A stretch of DNA of 64,000 bases, from assembly GCF_000002995.4 (NCBI RefSeq), contig NW_025062478.1, forward strand, positions 5,370,001 through 5,434,000, written 5' to 3'. Positions 1 to 13,099 of the stretch are shown here, piece after piece (within the stretch, counting starts at the first letter, position 1; each line of letters opens with the position of its first letter). A program made the position numbers and the translations under genes. The DNA is from Brugia malayi (taxonomy: Eukaryota; Nematoda; Chromadorea; Rhabditida; Onchocercidae). Under the pieces are notes generated by a model that did no database searches, was not told the DNA's origin, and worked only from the letters and a program-made list of their open reading frames with translations.

Positions 1-1330
1 TACTTTACTGGAATTTTATTCTTGAATTATTTTTGATATTCCTAAAGTTTGTTTTTAATTAATCTCTTTGTCTTCGCTTAGTGATCCCATTACTTTCTGC
101 ATTGATCATTTTATCAATTTCATCAAAATAGTTGCTGTTAAAGGCAAATTTGTCTTCTCAGAATGTTTACTGTTCGCTTTGTTCTGAGTATTATCTCTTT
201 AAAGGAATTATCAAAAATAAGTAATCTGAGATATAATTCGAAATCTAATAACAAAAAACTATTAAATTCGAGGTTCTTGCAAAATTTCCAACGTTTCAAA
301 ATCCACGTGTTTTTCAGAATGTGTTCGATTTATCCATTGTAGTATTTTCACTTCTAGCAACAAAATCATAACTGTTTCAAAATTTTTTCCTCCTTCATTA
401 TTCAAATTGTTTGAAAGATTCTCTTCTGTCTATCAAAAAAGCTTGCGCACTAGGATATGAAAAAGGCATAAAAGATCATTTATTATCTGTTCTTTTACAT
501 AAGATTTCAATGGTCAGTTGAAGCCACTCTCAAATGGTTTCGAAATTTATAAAAAGACGTTTTGAATAATACTGCGTATATGTCTGAGTCGAATTTACTT
601 TTGATCTGAACTGAAATTATTGTGAAGTGCTCGATGGTCAGTAAGTAGATATTTCAAGGTCGGGGTTTTCTTATTTAGAAAATTAAAAATCTATGGAGGC
701 CTGAAAAGGAGTCGATGAAAGGGAAGTGTAATGTTTATACAGTTAGTAACATGTTGTTGAAATCAGGAACTTCATATTATGTTCCAGGACGTAATTCATT
801 GTTGCATTACGACACATGATACATTTCATTACATTTACTGATAACTGATAGACTGCATTTTGGTTTTGGTACCGAAGAAATTTATATTCCGCAGAAAATG
901 ATCGAAGGTTGCTACCTCTGACCCCACTACATTGTGCCATCGCATAATAATCATTGACCATCATTTATAAGTTCCTTCGCTTTCTTTACGGTGATCCCAG
1001 GTTTTCTCTCTAAGTTAGTTCTTCAAAAAAAAAGAACACTATTCCAAGGGAATTGTTCTGTGATTTCGATTCTATATAAATTACAAACATTTATTCAAGT
1101 TTGTCCTTAATGAGAAATTAATTATTCAAATTTTGTAAAATAGAGAAGAGTGTAATGCTGTCTGATTTATTTCTCAGACCGCAGTTGATGCCAACCTTAT
1201 GTTACCTGAAATTGCTGAGCTGGTGCTATGGATAGCTGACACCGCTGTACTAATATTCATAAAAATGATTGTAGAAATATACTGGATTGTATGATAAGAT
1301 GATGATACGGAATCAATAAAATAATTATAG
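1..1330. other. intergenic, nothing convincing
   Basis: This AT-rich stretch lies upstream of the BRI3-like gene. The only notable open frame is about 73 codons on the minus strand (743-964), with no recognisable domain and no clear splice partner. It probably holds the promoter of the BRI3-like gene, but I see no specific element. Confidence 0.5.
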
Positions 1331-1333
1331 AGA

Positions 1334-2454
1334 ATGACAGGCGACATTTCATCGGCTCCACCACCATACACTCCTACGTCAGGTAATGAAACGAAATCAG
1401 CAATGTTCCCGACATCGCAACCGGATTCAGTGCAATTGCTGTATCAACCACAACATTCGTTACCACCGTGTTTGCAAAAATGCACCTTTTCATCCTCGTT
1501 GACACAAGCGCCAGCAGAACCAATCATCATGCCAGTTGTGGTGACACAACGTGATATTTTTCTCTGCTAAATTAAAAAGTCTCTCTTTCAAGAATTACTT
1601 CCTTAAAATAACATGCAAGAAGCATGTATTAGTTTAGTCTTTTCCCTCTTCTAATTAGTTTCATTAATTTTTTAGCAAATGTAGCACCATATCCCTACCA
1701 ACAACAAATGTCGGATAAGCCAGTAAACGTTGTTGTTAATGCTAATAGTAGAACTGAAGAAAACAGTTTAGGAAGAGATTACAGGATATGTAATTTCTGC
1801 AAACGTGGAATTATGAAAAAGAAGAAGTACGTCTCACTTTCGCTTTATTTAATTTGATGTTTTATTTGGCTATACTTATTGGTACCTTTGTATGTCTGGA
1901 ATTTTTGTCCCTGAGCAAGTTTTGCGAAAATTTTTTTTGTACATTTATTATATATGTAAATTCTTCATTCTTTTGTCAGTGTTCTGCTTGTGATTATTTT
2001 TATTTTACAGGGACTGGCTGAGGGTTACAGCAATTTTACTTGTGAGTATACTCTTCCCACCGCTTTCATTTTTATGTTGTTTTTTCCTATGCACTCGTGT
2101 GATTTACTTTGGCGAATGTTCCGCTTGTCATCGTATTTCAAAAAAAGAACATAGGTAAGTACTTTCAATATTTTCATCTGTAAAAAAGTCTAAATTTCAA
2201 AAAAAAAAAAACACTTAAGTAGACCATCAATCCTACTGATTGTTCCACTTATTTTCGAAGTTGAGTTTTGCTTTTGACAATTCAGTTTAGTCACCATTCC
2301 TTTTTTTTCCTAAATCCATTTGACCTAGATTTCAATTCTTTGAGACACAGTCATGACAGTATTAAACATCAATCAGGTTACGCCGCAGTTTCGTAAATTT
2401 TTCATTCCCTCCAAATTTCCTTTGTGCAGAAGGCAACGTGGTTGTTGCCGTTGA
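1334..2454 (+). CDS. BRI3-like (brain protein I3 family) small membrane protein
   Basis: Four exons, 1334-1550, 1676-1826, 2011-2154 and 2430-2454, give 178 residues. The N-terminal half is Pro/Gln-rich and disordered (starts MTGDISSAPPPYTP). Then comes a CNFC cysteine pair, a hydrophobic segment with the motif ILFPPLSFLCCFFLC, and a second pair, CSAC, near the end. This CxxC, membrane segment, CxxC layout with an ILFP..F.CCF core is that of BRI3, a small endolysosomal membrane protein of poorly known function. The start is supported by an acceptor (TTATAG) ending at 1330, three bases before the ATG, a typical trans-splice position. Exon 1 could instead stop at the GTAATG donor at 1382, which is also in phase and would give a much shorter N-terminus. 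Without the last intron, translation would stop at 2156-2158. Family call rests on motif layout, not on a search. Confidence 0.62.
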
Positions 2455-3164
2455 TAAATTCTGGAATTGTGCAATACAAAAACCACTTGCAGGGCATTTT
2501 GAACTGCTCGAGGAAAACAATTACCCAACATCAGGAAACTATCAAATTTCTTTCTGTATTTACATCAAAAGGTTCATTCATGTGAGTTAGAAATGTTGCA
2601 ATAGTTCACTTTCACTAAGTTTTAAATTTGCATATATCTGTCGTTAGTGTTTTGTAACCTATCTAGATAAAAATTTTCTATTTTCTTCGGAAAACCTGAC
2701 AAGATAAAATATTAATTTAGAAGAGTTCCAAGATTTCCTATCTACCTGAGTTAAGCTAGAAAAAAACATCCAAGAAATTTTTTTCTGCACCAATTGGGAG
2801 AAATGTGAAAAATTTAACAGATGGCAATGATTGGCATGGAACAATCTTGGCAAAAATTTTAATGATTCATTCAAAAGTAATTGAATATTCCATACTGGTG
2901 ATATCAAACAGTCTGAAACCGAGGAGATTTTCGAGTATTACTGGTCTAAAATCCAATGAAGCTAATGAATGCAATATTTAACTTTTCCAGCTATATCTTC
3001 CGTGAAAAACTGGTGCCTTTACATGTCTCCTACTCATGCAGTCCTAAAATTCCTCATTCCAAAAACAATGAAATTGAAAGTAAAGTCAGCTCCCTATATT
3101 CCTACACAGTCATGCCATAATGAAATGTTTCCAACAGAACATTTAAATGCACAAGAAATATATA
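2455..3164. other. convergent intergenic region between BRI3-like and MED6
   Basis: The two flanking genes converge here, so this should hold both 3' UTRs. Open frames on both strands (for example 2659-2907 minus and 2969-3178 plus) show no domain or splice context. I see nothing else. Confidence 0.55.
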
Positions 3165-5730
3165 TCAATTTGTTTTGAAACGTTTAGTGTCAGTTTCGTG
3201 TTGCGAATCCGTCGATGATACTCCCAAAACTGGTATAGTTCCAGGAAAACTTAGAGGGCCACTAGAAGACTCTGCAGTACTCCGATGAGCAGGAATTAGA
3301 GGGACACTTGATGGTGATGTAAAAGCAGTCTGTTGGCTAATTCCCGATGTTGGATCTTCCGTTGCCGTCAAATTCTGATTGTTTACAGACGAACTCTGTA
3401 CAGATTTCTCAACTACACCACTAGTGTCGTTTTCTACAGATATTTCATTTCCACCAAAATTAAACTGCTAAAAATATTTAGCGTAATGGCGTGAAGTTAT
3501 ATTCGATATTTTAAAAATACTAAATTTTGATCTTAATTTATGTTTCCCAAATTCCCAGAAACTTCAGTCTATTCTGAAGCTGGAAATATTTCGGAAAATC
3601 AATAATGTAAAGACTTCACAAAGATACATACAACGTCGTCAGGAGGTGGAAATTTAGCAAAAAGTTCCCGCAATATCTGATCCGTCCGAGTTCGTTGATA
3701 AAAAGTACTTCGGGCAAGCTGTGGCTTTTCTTCCTCTTCTGTTGCCTGAAATAATCATTTGAAATAAGAAATTTTAAAGAGTTAAGCAAAAAGAATAAAT
3801 CTTTGGCATTTTAACTTACTTTTTTAACAGTTTCACCATCCGAATCTTTGAATTCCCAATAATATCCTTTAGCAATATTGAATCTGAAAACATCCCGAAA
3901 TATAATCTATAAAAATAGCGAAAATACCTGAAAATCAGAAATCGGGAAAATTGCTGCTACGAAATAGATAAGAATACCTATTAAAATTCCGAGCTTGTTC
4001 AAGAGCTTGTCGAAGTGGATCAACAATACTAATCAATTTTGATTGAATATATGTATAAATATCCGGACATTGATACACTGTTCCATTTACTATGTAGTAA
4101 TAGGCCAGAGGTGTAACTTAAAGAATTACTGTGTACTTATTACAATATATTTTTTGTTAACAATTTATTGTACATTTGAGGAAGCTGTACATGCATAATT
4201 TTATGGAATACAGGGTAAATCAATGCGTGATTACCATTTGTAGGACTATTCCGACGCTGTTTCATTATAACATACAATGGAGGGAAAGTGCCAACAACCG
4301 TATATTGGATACCTTGCATAGACCTGAAGAATACACTAAAATTCAATTTCTTTACTGACCAATTTGTGTTCAAATCTAATAATTGGTCATTTAAAGAAAA
4401 TCAGTAGCCAGGATCATCACAGTTTACGCCGTTTTAAACAAAAGTTTGTAAAACCAGCAATCGAGTCTCATCGTTCAAGTTTGTCCAGGCTTTTTGGTAG
4501 TTTTTCAGGCTTTGACATTTAGGATTATCAACAAATAATATTCAACAACGCTTTCCTGAATTATTGGTCGTTTTAAAACACCGAGTTCATAAAAGTTCTA
4601 TTTTTAAAATAGCTCCCTAGCGAGTTTTTTTGTTGGTGCAGCTTCTTTTGCGCCAATATATGCCATGAATACTCTGGCGCACACTTAAAGAAATAAGGAT
4701 TTGGTACATGATTCTTCCTTACCAAGCCAGAAAAATGAAATGGGGTTAGAAAGCAAGCTGAGCTAAAAATAAAACGTACTGTAGGCATTCGTGCAAAGGT
4801 CGATTAAGATTTTGCATTCTGATATGCTGATTGCACGAAGAAACATCGTAAAAAACATTTCCTGGATCGCAAAAATAATCCAAAACGTTATCGGGAGTTA
4901 TGAAATTTGGAGGCCAGTTCGGATTTTTGAATGACTGATGAAGCAAGGAAACAATCTGTTGATATGAAGAACCAGACTGGGAAACGACATTTGGTACACC
5001 CATGTAGGAACCTGTTAATAAAATTATTCTTGTTGTGATATGACGCTGATATTAAACAGAACTTTAATGAAATTGAGTCATGTGAAAAGCAAGATGTAAA
5101 CTCCCATTTCTTGGTTACTAAAAATAACTATCATAATCGGGAAATTATGTTCGTTGAGATTTAATCTCTTATAATTTATGAATAACAAAAAGGCTATACC
5201 TGTTAAAAATCATCAGACAGTAGGAAACTCAGCTTTTACTCCTTAAAATGGTTATTGGAAGTTCTATTTTTCAGATGATTTCCTAGCAATGTGTACCAAA
5301 TCAGATAAAAATAAATACTGATCTAATTCATAAGTAACTCCATTAATATTTGCAGAAAGCATTAAAATTGAATTCATAGTCTTTTAAAGTTTATAATGCT
5401 AGACGGTCCGAACAAAATTTCAGCAGTACATTCACAAACAGTTAAATTCAGATTACACAGCACTCACCACAATGTTCCACTCTGAGGAATACTCGATTTT
5501 GTAAAAAGTGCAATGAGATAATGAAATCTATGCCTATTTGATCTCAATTAAAAAATCCTTTTATTATGAATTATTGCAGCTGGGGGAAAAATCTTTGGAT
5601 CAATATTAAAAAAAAAAAAGAAAACGACCGAGAATTAGTCAGTAAAACAAAAATGAAGCAGTAACAAGTATGATATACCTTGTGTCTGTCCCATCATGAC
5701 TGACCGACTCGGTCCACCAGCCTGCATCAT
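3165..5730 (-). CDS. mdt-6: Mediator complex subunit 6 (MED6)
   Basis: Seven exons join in phase to 330 residues: 5730-5679, 5011-4780, 4323-4235, 4116-3978, 3883-3820, 3745-3632 and 3467-3165. MED6 is a head-module subunit of Mediator, bridging regulators to RNA polymerase II in the nucleus. Hallmarks seen in order: NVLDYFCDPGNVFYD (human VLDYFSERSNPFYD), IQYTVVGTFPPLYVIMKQRR, the core TPLAYYYIVNGTVYQCPD (human PLADYYIIAGVIYQ), then GYYWEFKD. The Ser/Thr-rich tail after about residue 230 is longer than in human (246 residues in total) and ends in a basic TKRFKTN. An acceptor TTGCAG just before 5741 lies 11 bases upstream of the ATG, so the mRNA is probably trans-spliced. The start ATG at 5730 is followed by a second in-frame ATG, which is equally possible. 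Confidence 0.93.
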
Positions 5731-6267
5731 TCTTCTCTCTCCTGCAACATTACCACCGCAAATTACAGAAACAAAATATACCTCATTTTGTCCTTCCACT
5801 GAATGCATGAGCTTATATAAGTACAGTACCCAATAATATGGCATAAATAAATAGCGAACCCGACAACAAAAAGTTTATTTAAATAATTATCATCACAATT
5901 ACGTAAAACAAATGAAGCTTCAAACTTCGTTTATCTGTTAGATACGTCACTCCTTGGCTTCATTACTGTAGCATTTTCCAACGTTAATTAATTACAAATA
6001 ATCCTAAATTTGATATCTTTCACATTATTAAATTGTTCTTTTGCTCAATATTCCAACAATTTTAGTGTTTCGGAAAATCAGATACAAGGAAATGATGAGG
6101 CAAATGAAATCAAAAATCACTTGTTACATTGCAGACGATTGATTTCTGATGATTGAAATTTTTTAGTAGCATGTAGTCAAAATTCCGCACTAAATTGAAG
6201 TAAATCTCAGTTTTCTTTAATTCTGGTACAACTGATTTTGTAGTGACAACAATCCAGTATCATCCAG

Positions 6268-7099
6268 TTAAACAGTATAATCAAAATTCAAGTAATCACA
6301 TGGCTCGATTGTCTCATCTTTCCCAAGCAACAAATCCCAGTGTAAATGTGAACTATGCGATATTCCCGGAGGTCCACGGTTTATCTGAGACGCTGTTTTC
6401 AATTCTCTAAAAAAGAATGATGCACTTTTGAAGGAATTTTCAACAAACAGTAACGCACATTGAAACTTTAGGAATAAATTCTGAACTAATTTTCATCTCC
6501 AAGTAGAAAAATTAGGGGTGAAACAATAATTTTAATTTCTCTTTCAAAAATATGGGTACACTCCTCAATAAAATCAAAAATTGTTTGAGACAATTATCCT
6601 TCGTGTTTTGTAGGTCACTAGATGATATACGTCAACTTAACTACCGCGATGCTTATCAAATTACTCTCCAGCTATATTCTACAGATGTCGATAACGGTAT
6701 CATATGAATGAAGATATGCGTATCACTTACTTCAAAAAATGTTCAGCATATGCATTTCCACCAATTGTACGACATTCATCGATAACATTTGCAACAGTTC
6801 TACGCATTCGAGAATGCTTGCTTAACAATTCATGATCGTTCTGATTTGTCACCAAATCTGTAAAATAATATATATAATTTATTTTTCACGAAAACATCAA
6901 ACAAACAAACACCTTTTGACACTTAAAAAATTGAGATTTTCCAGAACTAACGTTTGGGTGCTTCCAGATCCTTTTTATACACGGCTGCAGATCGATTCAG
7001 TGATTTCGTATCGTCAAGTGGAATCAAATGTGACATTTGTTTTGAACTATCAAGCAAAAGTAGATCTGGTTGAACTTTTGATAAAGAATCTGCTGACAT
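6268..7099 (-). CDS. small unknown protein, three exons
   Basis: Exons 7099-6952, 6857-6731 and 6406-6268 join in phase to 137 residues. I do not recognise the family. The N-terminal third is polar (starts MSADSLSKVQPD), the middle is helical and basic with HSRMRRTVANVIDECRT, and the C-terminus is acidic and aromatic, ending DYLNFDYTV. There is no signal peptide or membrane segment. All splice sites are canonical (GTTAGT, GTAAGT donors; TTTTACAG and TTTTTTAG acceptors). An acceptor TTTTTCAG ends just before 7109, ten bases above the ATG, so it looks like an independently trans-spliced gene. The same acceptor could in principle join it to the kinase upstream, but that kinase has its own stop and no donor. 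The next gene, MED6, starts about 0.5 kb downstream on the same strand. Confidence 0.6.
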
Positions 7100-7109
7100 C
7101 TCCCTTAAC

Positions 7110-8566
7110 CTGAAAAAGTTGACTTCACTTATATGTTTTTTGAGTAATAAATATTTTACTTATTGCTCAGCAAAAATTTTTTTACACTATGAAATGATTA
7201 GTATATGGAAAGACACACCTTCAAAAAAAAGAAAACGCGAACAAGCCACTAGTGAGAATTAAAAAATTGTAAAGTATACAAAAAATTAGAAAAGTAAACA
7301 GTGAATACTAAAATGCATTTTTACAGCAGAAGTAATCTGAATGATATATTCACTATGAACTCCTTAAATACTATTACAATAATCAAACAACCAGCTGACC
7401 AGGTAAAAACTAACCTATACATGCCACAACAAAGCAATGAATAATCGCTAAACATTACGTACAGCAAGAAATCTTATGAGAGCAAGAAAAAATTCTTTAT
7501 AGAAACAAAGTTATTTGTAAATCAGCCATAAATAAGTAAAACAATATTGCACTGATCTTCTGCAGAAGGCAGAGAAGTCAAACAAGTTAGTAAGGAAACG
7601 TAAATATGAAACCATGTGAGAGAAAAACTGAAATAATGAAGAAAACACGCTGTCCAATTAAACGTTTTCATGATGAACACGATAATGAGATTTTTTGAAG
7701 CTAAATGGATTAAATCCTATCGTTCAACTACGGATATTTATTCCAACATGTACTCAAAAGATTGGCCATGTTAAAAGCTGAAACAAACAAAACAGAGACG
7801 CCCGTTTTCACTGCAACCAGGCGGCGAGATCTAGATTTTCATAGCTAATAATGATGCCAAGGGGCGATTGGTTGATTATGAAAATGATGGTCCAATCCAT
7901 GAAGTCGTTAAAATATAGGACGTTTGTTTGTTCTCGTATGTTTCGTTTCAGTAGAAGGAACTGGCCTTGTTGTTGTCTGGTTCTGTAGTATTGCTAGCGA
8001 CTATAAAATTTCTCGAGCAAAGATCATTACGAATCAAAGTTGGAAATCTCGATTTCGTTATTCAGCAACAGAGCTTACTTCTCATAGTTGAACGAAACTG
8101 TTTCAGTAATCACAAGTAGTACTTTTTGATCAATGCATTTTGAAATCTATTCAGTGTATTTCTCATTTTTGCATAATACATTGGAAAATCAGTGCTTGGA
8201 AATGTGTAGTGCTTGGCTAGCCGAAAAGAGACTCGACTGGATGTTGTTTGATTCAACCCAATCATCTTCATTTTTTATAATTCCTCAAATCAAAAAGCAA
8301 GAAGTATTTTAATCTGAAATGGAACCAAACTATATTACAATTATTAAGTGAAAGCAACAGTGTGAACTTCAAAATAAATTCAAGCTGATATGATGCCATG
8401 TATGTTTCCTACTTGTAGATCAAATTTAAATTACTGCATCGTAATCCATGTAGCGGAGAAATGATCTTTCATCATAAACGTAAGATATCGAACTATGGAT
8501 CACAGCAGCCCAGCACCCTTGGAAAACAATATATAACATATATAGTAGTATGTTTCAAATTTGTTT
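7110..8566. other. intergenic between kinase and unknown gene
   Basis: About 1.45 kb between the kinase stop and the start of the 137-residue gene, both on the minus strand. It should contain the kinase 3' UTR and the promoter of the small gene. I saw no coding exon that connects in phase. Confidence 0.5.
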
Positions 8567-10781
8567 TCAATTGAGATGTGTCTGTAATTCATCGTCCCAG
8601 TCGTACGGTTCATCCATTTTCACACCGTAATTTTTCATTGTTAGTTGTAGCATTTGTGTTAAAAACTTGTGATCCGGCTGACTATGATATGTCAAGGAAT
8701 CAATGTAATTCAGAATACGTCGAAATTCAACCTATAACTGTATCTTGCTGTTACTTTTCTCCATTTTTAATAACATAATTCCCGAGGATTTTAAGTGTTT
8801 TTTCTTTAATTTTGAAGTCTAAGAAAAAATATAAATATATTAAACATCTACTTTTCATCGCTGAACTAGTCACAGTTATTGGAAGCGTAGATAAATGACT
8901 AGCAAACAAGAAAAGGAAAAGAAGTGAATGAGCTTGAAAAAAAAGATAAACGAAGGTGTTGTGAAAATAAAAAAAATGATTAATTTTCGTTAAATTTTTA
9001 GTTAAATTTTCAGCAACGAAAATTTCAAGAAAAGTAACCTTTGGGCAGTCTTTGAGGAGTGTTTTAAGTGCATCGGATGATCGACACTGCTCCTTTTTAC
9101 GCTCAATTTGTTTACGATCTGTTCGATGAATATTACCCCATGGAAGTTCTCCTGAAATACTGTAGTTTAACGGAGCAAATCTTCAATCTCTAGTTTGGAA
9201 CAAAACTTATGTCCAGGAAAGAGTCATTGCGAGTTCTGTACTTATTGTACTAATGGTTATACCAGAAAGCATTTCGATAAGCATATAGAACCACGACTCG
9301 AGATCGTCTTTCGGCGATATTTCCTCCTCTCGATGTGCTGCCAGTGATGCGTAACGTGCAGTCCCTCTGTAATCTTTCCAAGTTTTTAAAAATTACTGTT
9401 TTCAGTTAAGCAAAATAAGGGTAACTTTAATCAGTAAAAGAGTTTCTCTTAAGTTAAGTACTTTTCTGCCGGTATTTTAGTGAATTATAAAATAACTTTC
9501 AAAATTCAAAAAATCATATTGCTACAAAGAGACCTAAATGAAGTTTTATTCCTAGGTGGTTTAATTCCATCCTTGAGATTTCGATACATTCGACAGAGTC
9601 CGAAATCAATTAAATACACATTCATTTTTGATTCAGCAGGATCGCTTATTGCAAAATTTGATGCCTACAATTTTTGAAATTAACTTGCCTTTGCTCCAAA
9701 TGATTTCAGTTTTTTTGTTTAAAATTGTCCAGTATGTTATCTTAAATCCACCTCATAATTTCTTCTAGAAATTAAGTGATGAAGCTTTTGTTTGAGAAAC
9801 GTAAAAATACCTTCAACTTCCCTCAATGAAAATGCAATATATTTATTGAAATTTTAAATTCTAAGGAGTCATGCTATGCAGCAGTAACTTTTGTAATTGA
9901 AGATGATAAACAAATAAAAGATAAAGATGAACTTTAACATCCCTGTGGACAAATCCCATTGAATGCAATTCTTCCAAAGCAGCTAGTGTCTGAATTCCAA
10001 GTCGAAGTGAAGTTGATAACGAAAAGTGACATTCAACAAATGCATGTCTCAGTTTATGCAGATTGTCACCAAGCTAAAAGGTAGATTTAAAAAGAGTATT
10101 GCTATGCAGCAATGAATGTGTTAATATGGCTCACAATTCACCTTTGCGGTTATTTCTTCAAAAAAAAAGACGAAAATTAGAGAATACTAGTTTAAAATCG
10201 ACTAAATTTACTTAATTATTTCATACAAATCGAGTGTTTGTGGGTTTCATCTCACCCAAACAATAGATATTGAATAAACATAACGTCATTAGCAAGTGAC
10301 CATTTTCATAACGATGAATTTGAAATGCCCCTCGATTTTACCCTGATCGATTAGACTTGCAATATGTTCACATGAGACTTTTGTAGCTTGTGACAATACA
10401 ATGTAATCCATATTTAAGCCATGAGAATGTGTGTCACATATTTCTAACTTTACTGCAAAACGTCTTCCATCTGTACGCCTTAGTACCTATAACATGTGTT
10501 TATTTGATATATTTTCATGGAATTTTCATAAAATTAGTAACTAATTCATGATTTTGAGACTTTGAAAACTCAGTGATTGAAATAAACATTATAAATTATA
10601 AAACTCTGTCATTATTCACCTCGTATACAGCACCAAATCGTCCATGGGAAATTAATCGGCCAATGGCGAATTCAAAATTTCTCCCTTTAATTAGAACATT
10701 TTTGTTAGGTAATCGATTTGTAATAAAATTCTGGTCCTTATCACAACTTCCTTCACGTGAATTATCATTCATCGAATCCAT
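8567..10781 (-). CDS. CK1-group protein kinase (worm-expanded TTBK/CK1-like class)
   Basis: Seven exons (10781-10620, 10486-10301, 10073-9933, 9664-9534, 9366-9263, 9151-9039, 8731-8567) give 333 residues, the usual size of nematode CK1-like kinases, with almost no tail. Visible kinase signatures: glycine loop GRLISHGRFGAVYE (41-54), ATP lysine K67 in RRFAVKLE, catalytic loop HRDVKASN (159-166), DFG at 183-185, then KPPR and FRGTARYAS, the CK1-group substitute for the APE motif, and DDLESWFYMLIEML. All catalytic residues are present, so an active Ser/Thr kinase is expected. The C-lobe ends with PYDWDDEL and a short tail. An acceptor TTGTAG directly before the ATG (one base of leader) suggests trans-splicing. 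Many such kinases in worms are male- or sperm-enriched; nothing here shows that for this gene. Confidence 0.92.
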
Positions 10782-11290
10782 CCTACAATAACTGTTATAG
10801 CAAATTAGTGAAAGCAGGTATTGCGAGAATGGCCTTAAAAACCTGTACAAAAAAAAAAACATCAGAAAATACCGTAAAGGCCTAGTAAATAACTTCAGAA
10901 TGACAACGATTTCAGAATTTAGATTAAAAGTTTAACATAGATGTCAGTCTAAAATGTTTTTTTAATGCCTGATATTGCTAAAAAAATTACTAACAAAACA
11001 AATCATATTTTCTTGAAAACGAAATTATTCTTTTGGAAACTTATTCTTCTTATAAACTGCCTTCAGCGCCTGCTTGTGAAACTAACAGAACTTCAAAAAA
11101 AAAATAAGACACAAAATTTTGGAAAATATTTCCTAAAATTTGTCATGCAGAGACAAATAGCCAAATTAAAAGTTAAAATGGCTCGAAATGACTGGATACC
11201 ATGCAAATAAATTATGCTTCGATTTCCATGACCTATACATATCTGTAAAAGTTAATGTGTAATTCATCTTTTTTCTTTAAAAATTCTCTT

Positions 11291-11424
11291 TATACTTGTA
11301 TACATTTTTTACTTGTACACATTTAAACTTGTACACATTTAAACTTGTACACATTTAAACTTGTACACATTTAAATTTGTATACATTTAAACTTGTATCA
11401 TTTATACTTGTATACATTTAAAAT
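11291..11424. repeat. 17-base tandem repeat, about 8 copies
   Basis: The unit reads approximately TTTAAACTTGTACACAT. Central copies are near perfect; the outer ones carry single changes (TATACATT for TACACATT) and length variants. Confidence 0.88.
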
Positions 11425-12751
11425 ATACATTTTCAAATAATTATCATTCTGAAAGTTCAAATATAATTCCTTTTTTCCTGCTAAATTAAAAAAGAAAGAA
11501 GCATATTGGTATTATCTCTCTATTTGTAATGACTCATTCTATATACTTCTGCGATTTCTGAGTCATTTACTCCACTTTCTTTTCCAGTTAGATTTAATGA
11601 TTTGATCATAAGATAACAAAAGAAATCACTTCCGCACAAAGAAAAAGTATATGATAAGGGGAATAATCCAATCGATCGATCATCAACTCATTTCTCTCAC
11701 CCATCCATCAACTTTTTGATATTTATTTGCCCAATCGATTGTGCGATATTTCGTATAAGCTATTTAAATTAAAAACTAGTTTACTTCTTACTACTCATCA
11801 TTGATACTGCTAATGAAACTGTCAAAAACTGCTGATTCTCGATCATCGTAGAGATGAAATTTCGATCAAAATATAAGTGATAGAATGGCAAAGTTAAAAA
11901 GCACAAATTATACCACTACAATTGGCAAAATAAAAATTAAATGAATAGCATTGTAGCTACGATTTGGGACAACTACAAAAATTCTCGATAGATTGATGCT
12001 AATATCAACCATAATTTGTTCGCACATGATTGCTTTAGAAAATTTCACTGACAAATGAGTTAACACAACAATTTTTTCTATTTTAATTCGATGACAGCAA
12101 TATTTTCGACCAAATATTTCGTTCCGTTTTCTGGCAAAGAAAGTGGAAAAACAAAAATAACCGGATTGAAATGAATAGGCAAGAAGTACGTGTGAGAAAG
12201 AGATCGCTTGAACTCAAGCAATAAATAAAACAACTATGAGACAGCTTAACAGCTATATCAAAGAATTCGCACAACTTGCTGCCTTTCTCCATTCCTCATG
12301 CCACTAACTTCTCTTCCTTGATACCACTTCCCGACTTTACCAAGGTGAAATTGCTAAAGTGGATCGAGAGAACAATTTATCCCTCTCTTGCTTATTTTCT
12401 CTAATAATTTACTCTATCTCATCCTCATACTGAGATAGGCTTTTTGGAAGTATTATTGTTGGATTTATTAAATTTGTGTGAATTATATATTGACAGTTAT
12501 CATATGACACTTTGAGGATTATTCGCTGCTGATTACTTCCCAGGATTACTGTTAGGTAATATCTTCTGTGTTTTCGATTTTAATGAACCATAATTTTCAG
12601 TCTTGAAATATATACAAATCTCTTTGTCAACTATCAACTAATAAAAGATGAAATTTCACCAAATTTCGTTTTTTTTTTCTTTTTTTTTGTTGTAAAGAAA
12701 TGGAAAGAATGAGAGTTCTCACTTTGGAGATGGCAAAATCAACAACAATTC

Positions 12752-12857
12752 TTCGATTGATAGGATTAAGAAATTTTGTCTTTTTTGAAGAAATTTAGGA
12801 AACTCTGCTTAATCTTTTGGAATTTCTGGGACGCTGCATTGATGTAAGGAGCAAATC
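12752..12857. repeat. 106-base direct repeat, copy 1
   Basis: It matches 12994-13099 with a single mismatch (G against A near the 5' end). It starts TTCGATTGATAG and ends AAGGAGCAAATC. No open frame or terminal inverted repeat is evident. Confidence 0.93.
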
Positions 12858-12993
12858 AACAACTCTTCCTACACCATAAACAAAATCTCATAACTTCATT
12901 TAATAATTGCATACCATCTCAAACAATTTTATTAAAATTGAGACAAAATTAAATGCTGAAACAAATTTGCAACAAAGCATATTTAAAAACTAT

Positions 12994-13099
12994 TTCGATT
13001 GATAGAATTAAGAAATTTTGTCTTTTTTGAAGAAATTTAGGAAACTCTGCTTAATCTTTTGGAATTTCTGGGACGCTGCATTGATGTAAGGAGCAAATC
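12994..13099. repeat. 106-base direct repeat, copy 2
   Basis: Second copy of the 12752-12857 segment, 242 bases further on, same orientation, one mismatch. The spacer between copies is unrelated AT-rich sequence. Confidence 0.93.

Noticed and set aside
6268..8731. Joining the 137-residue gene to the CK1 kinase as one protein.
   Set aside because: The last kinase exon has no GT donor after the conserved PYDWD and stops at 8567. The gap of 1.45 kb and a trans-splice-like acceptor favour two genes.
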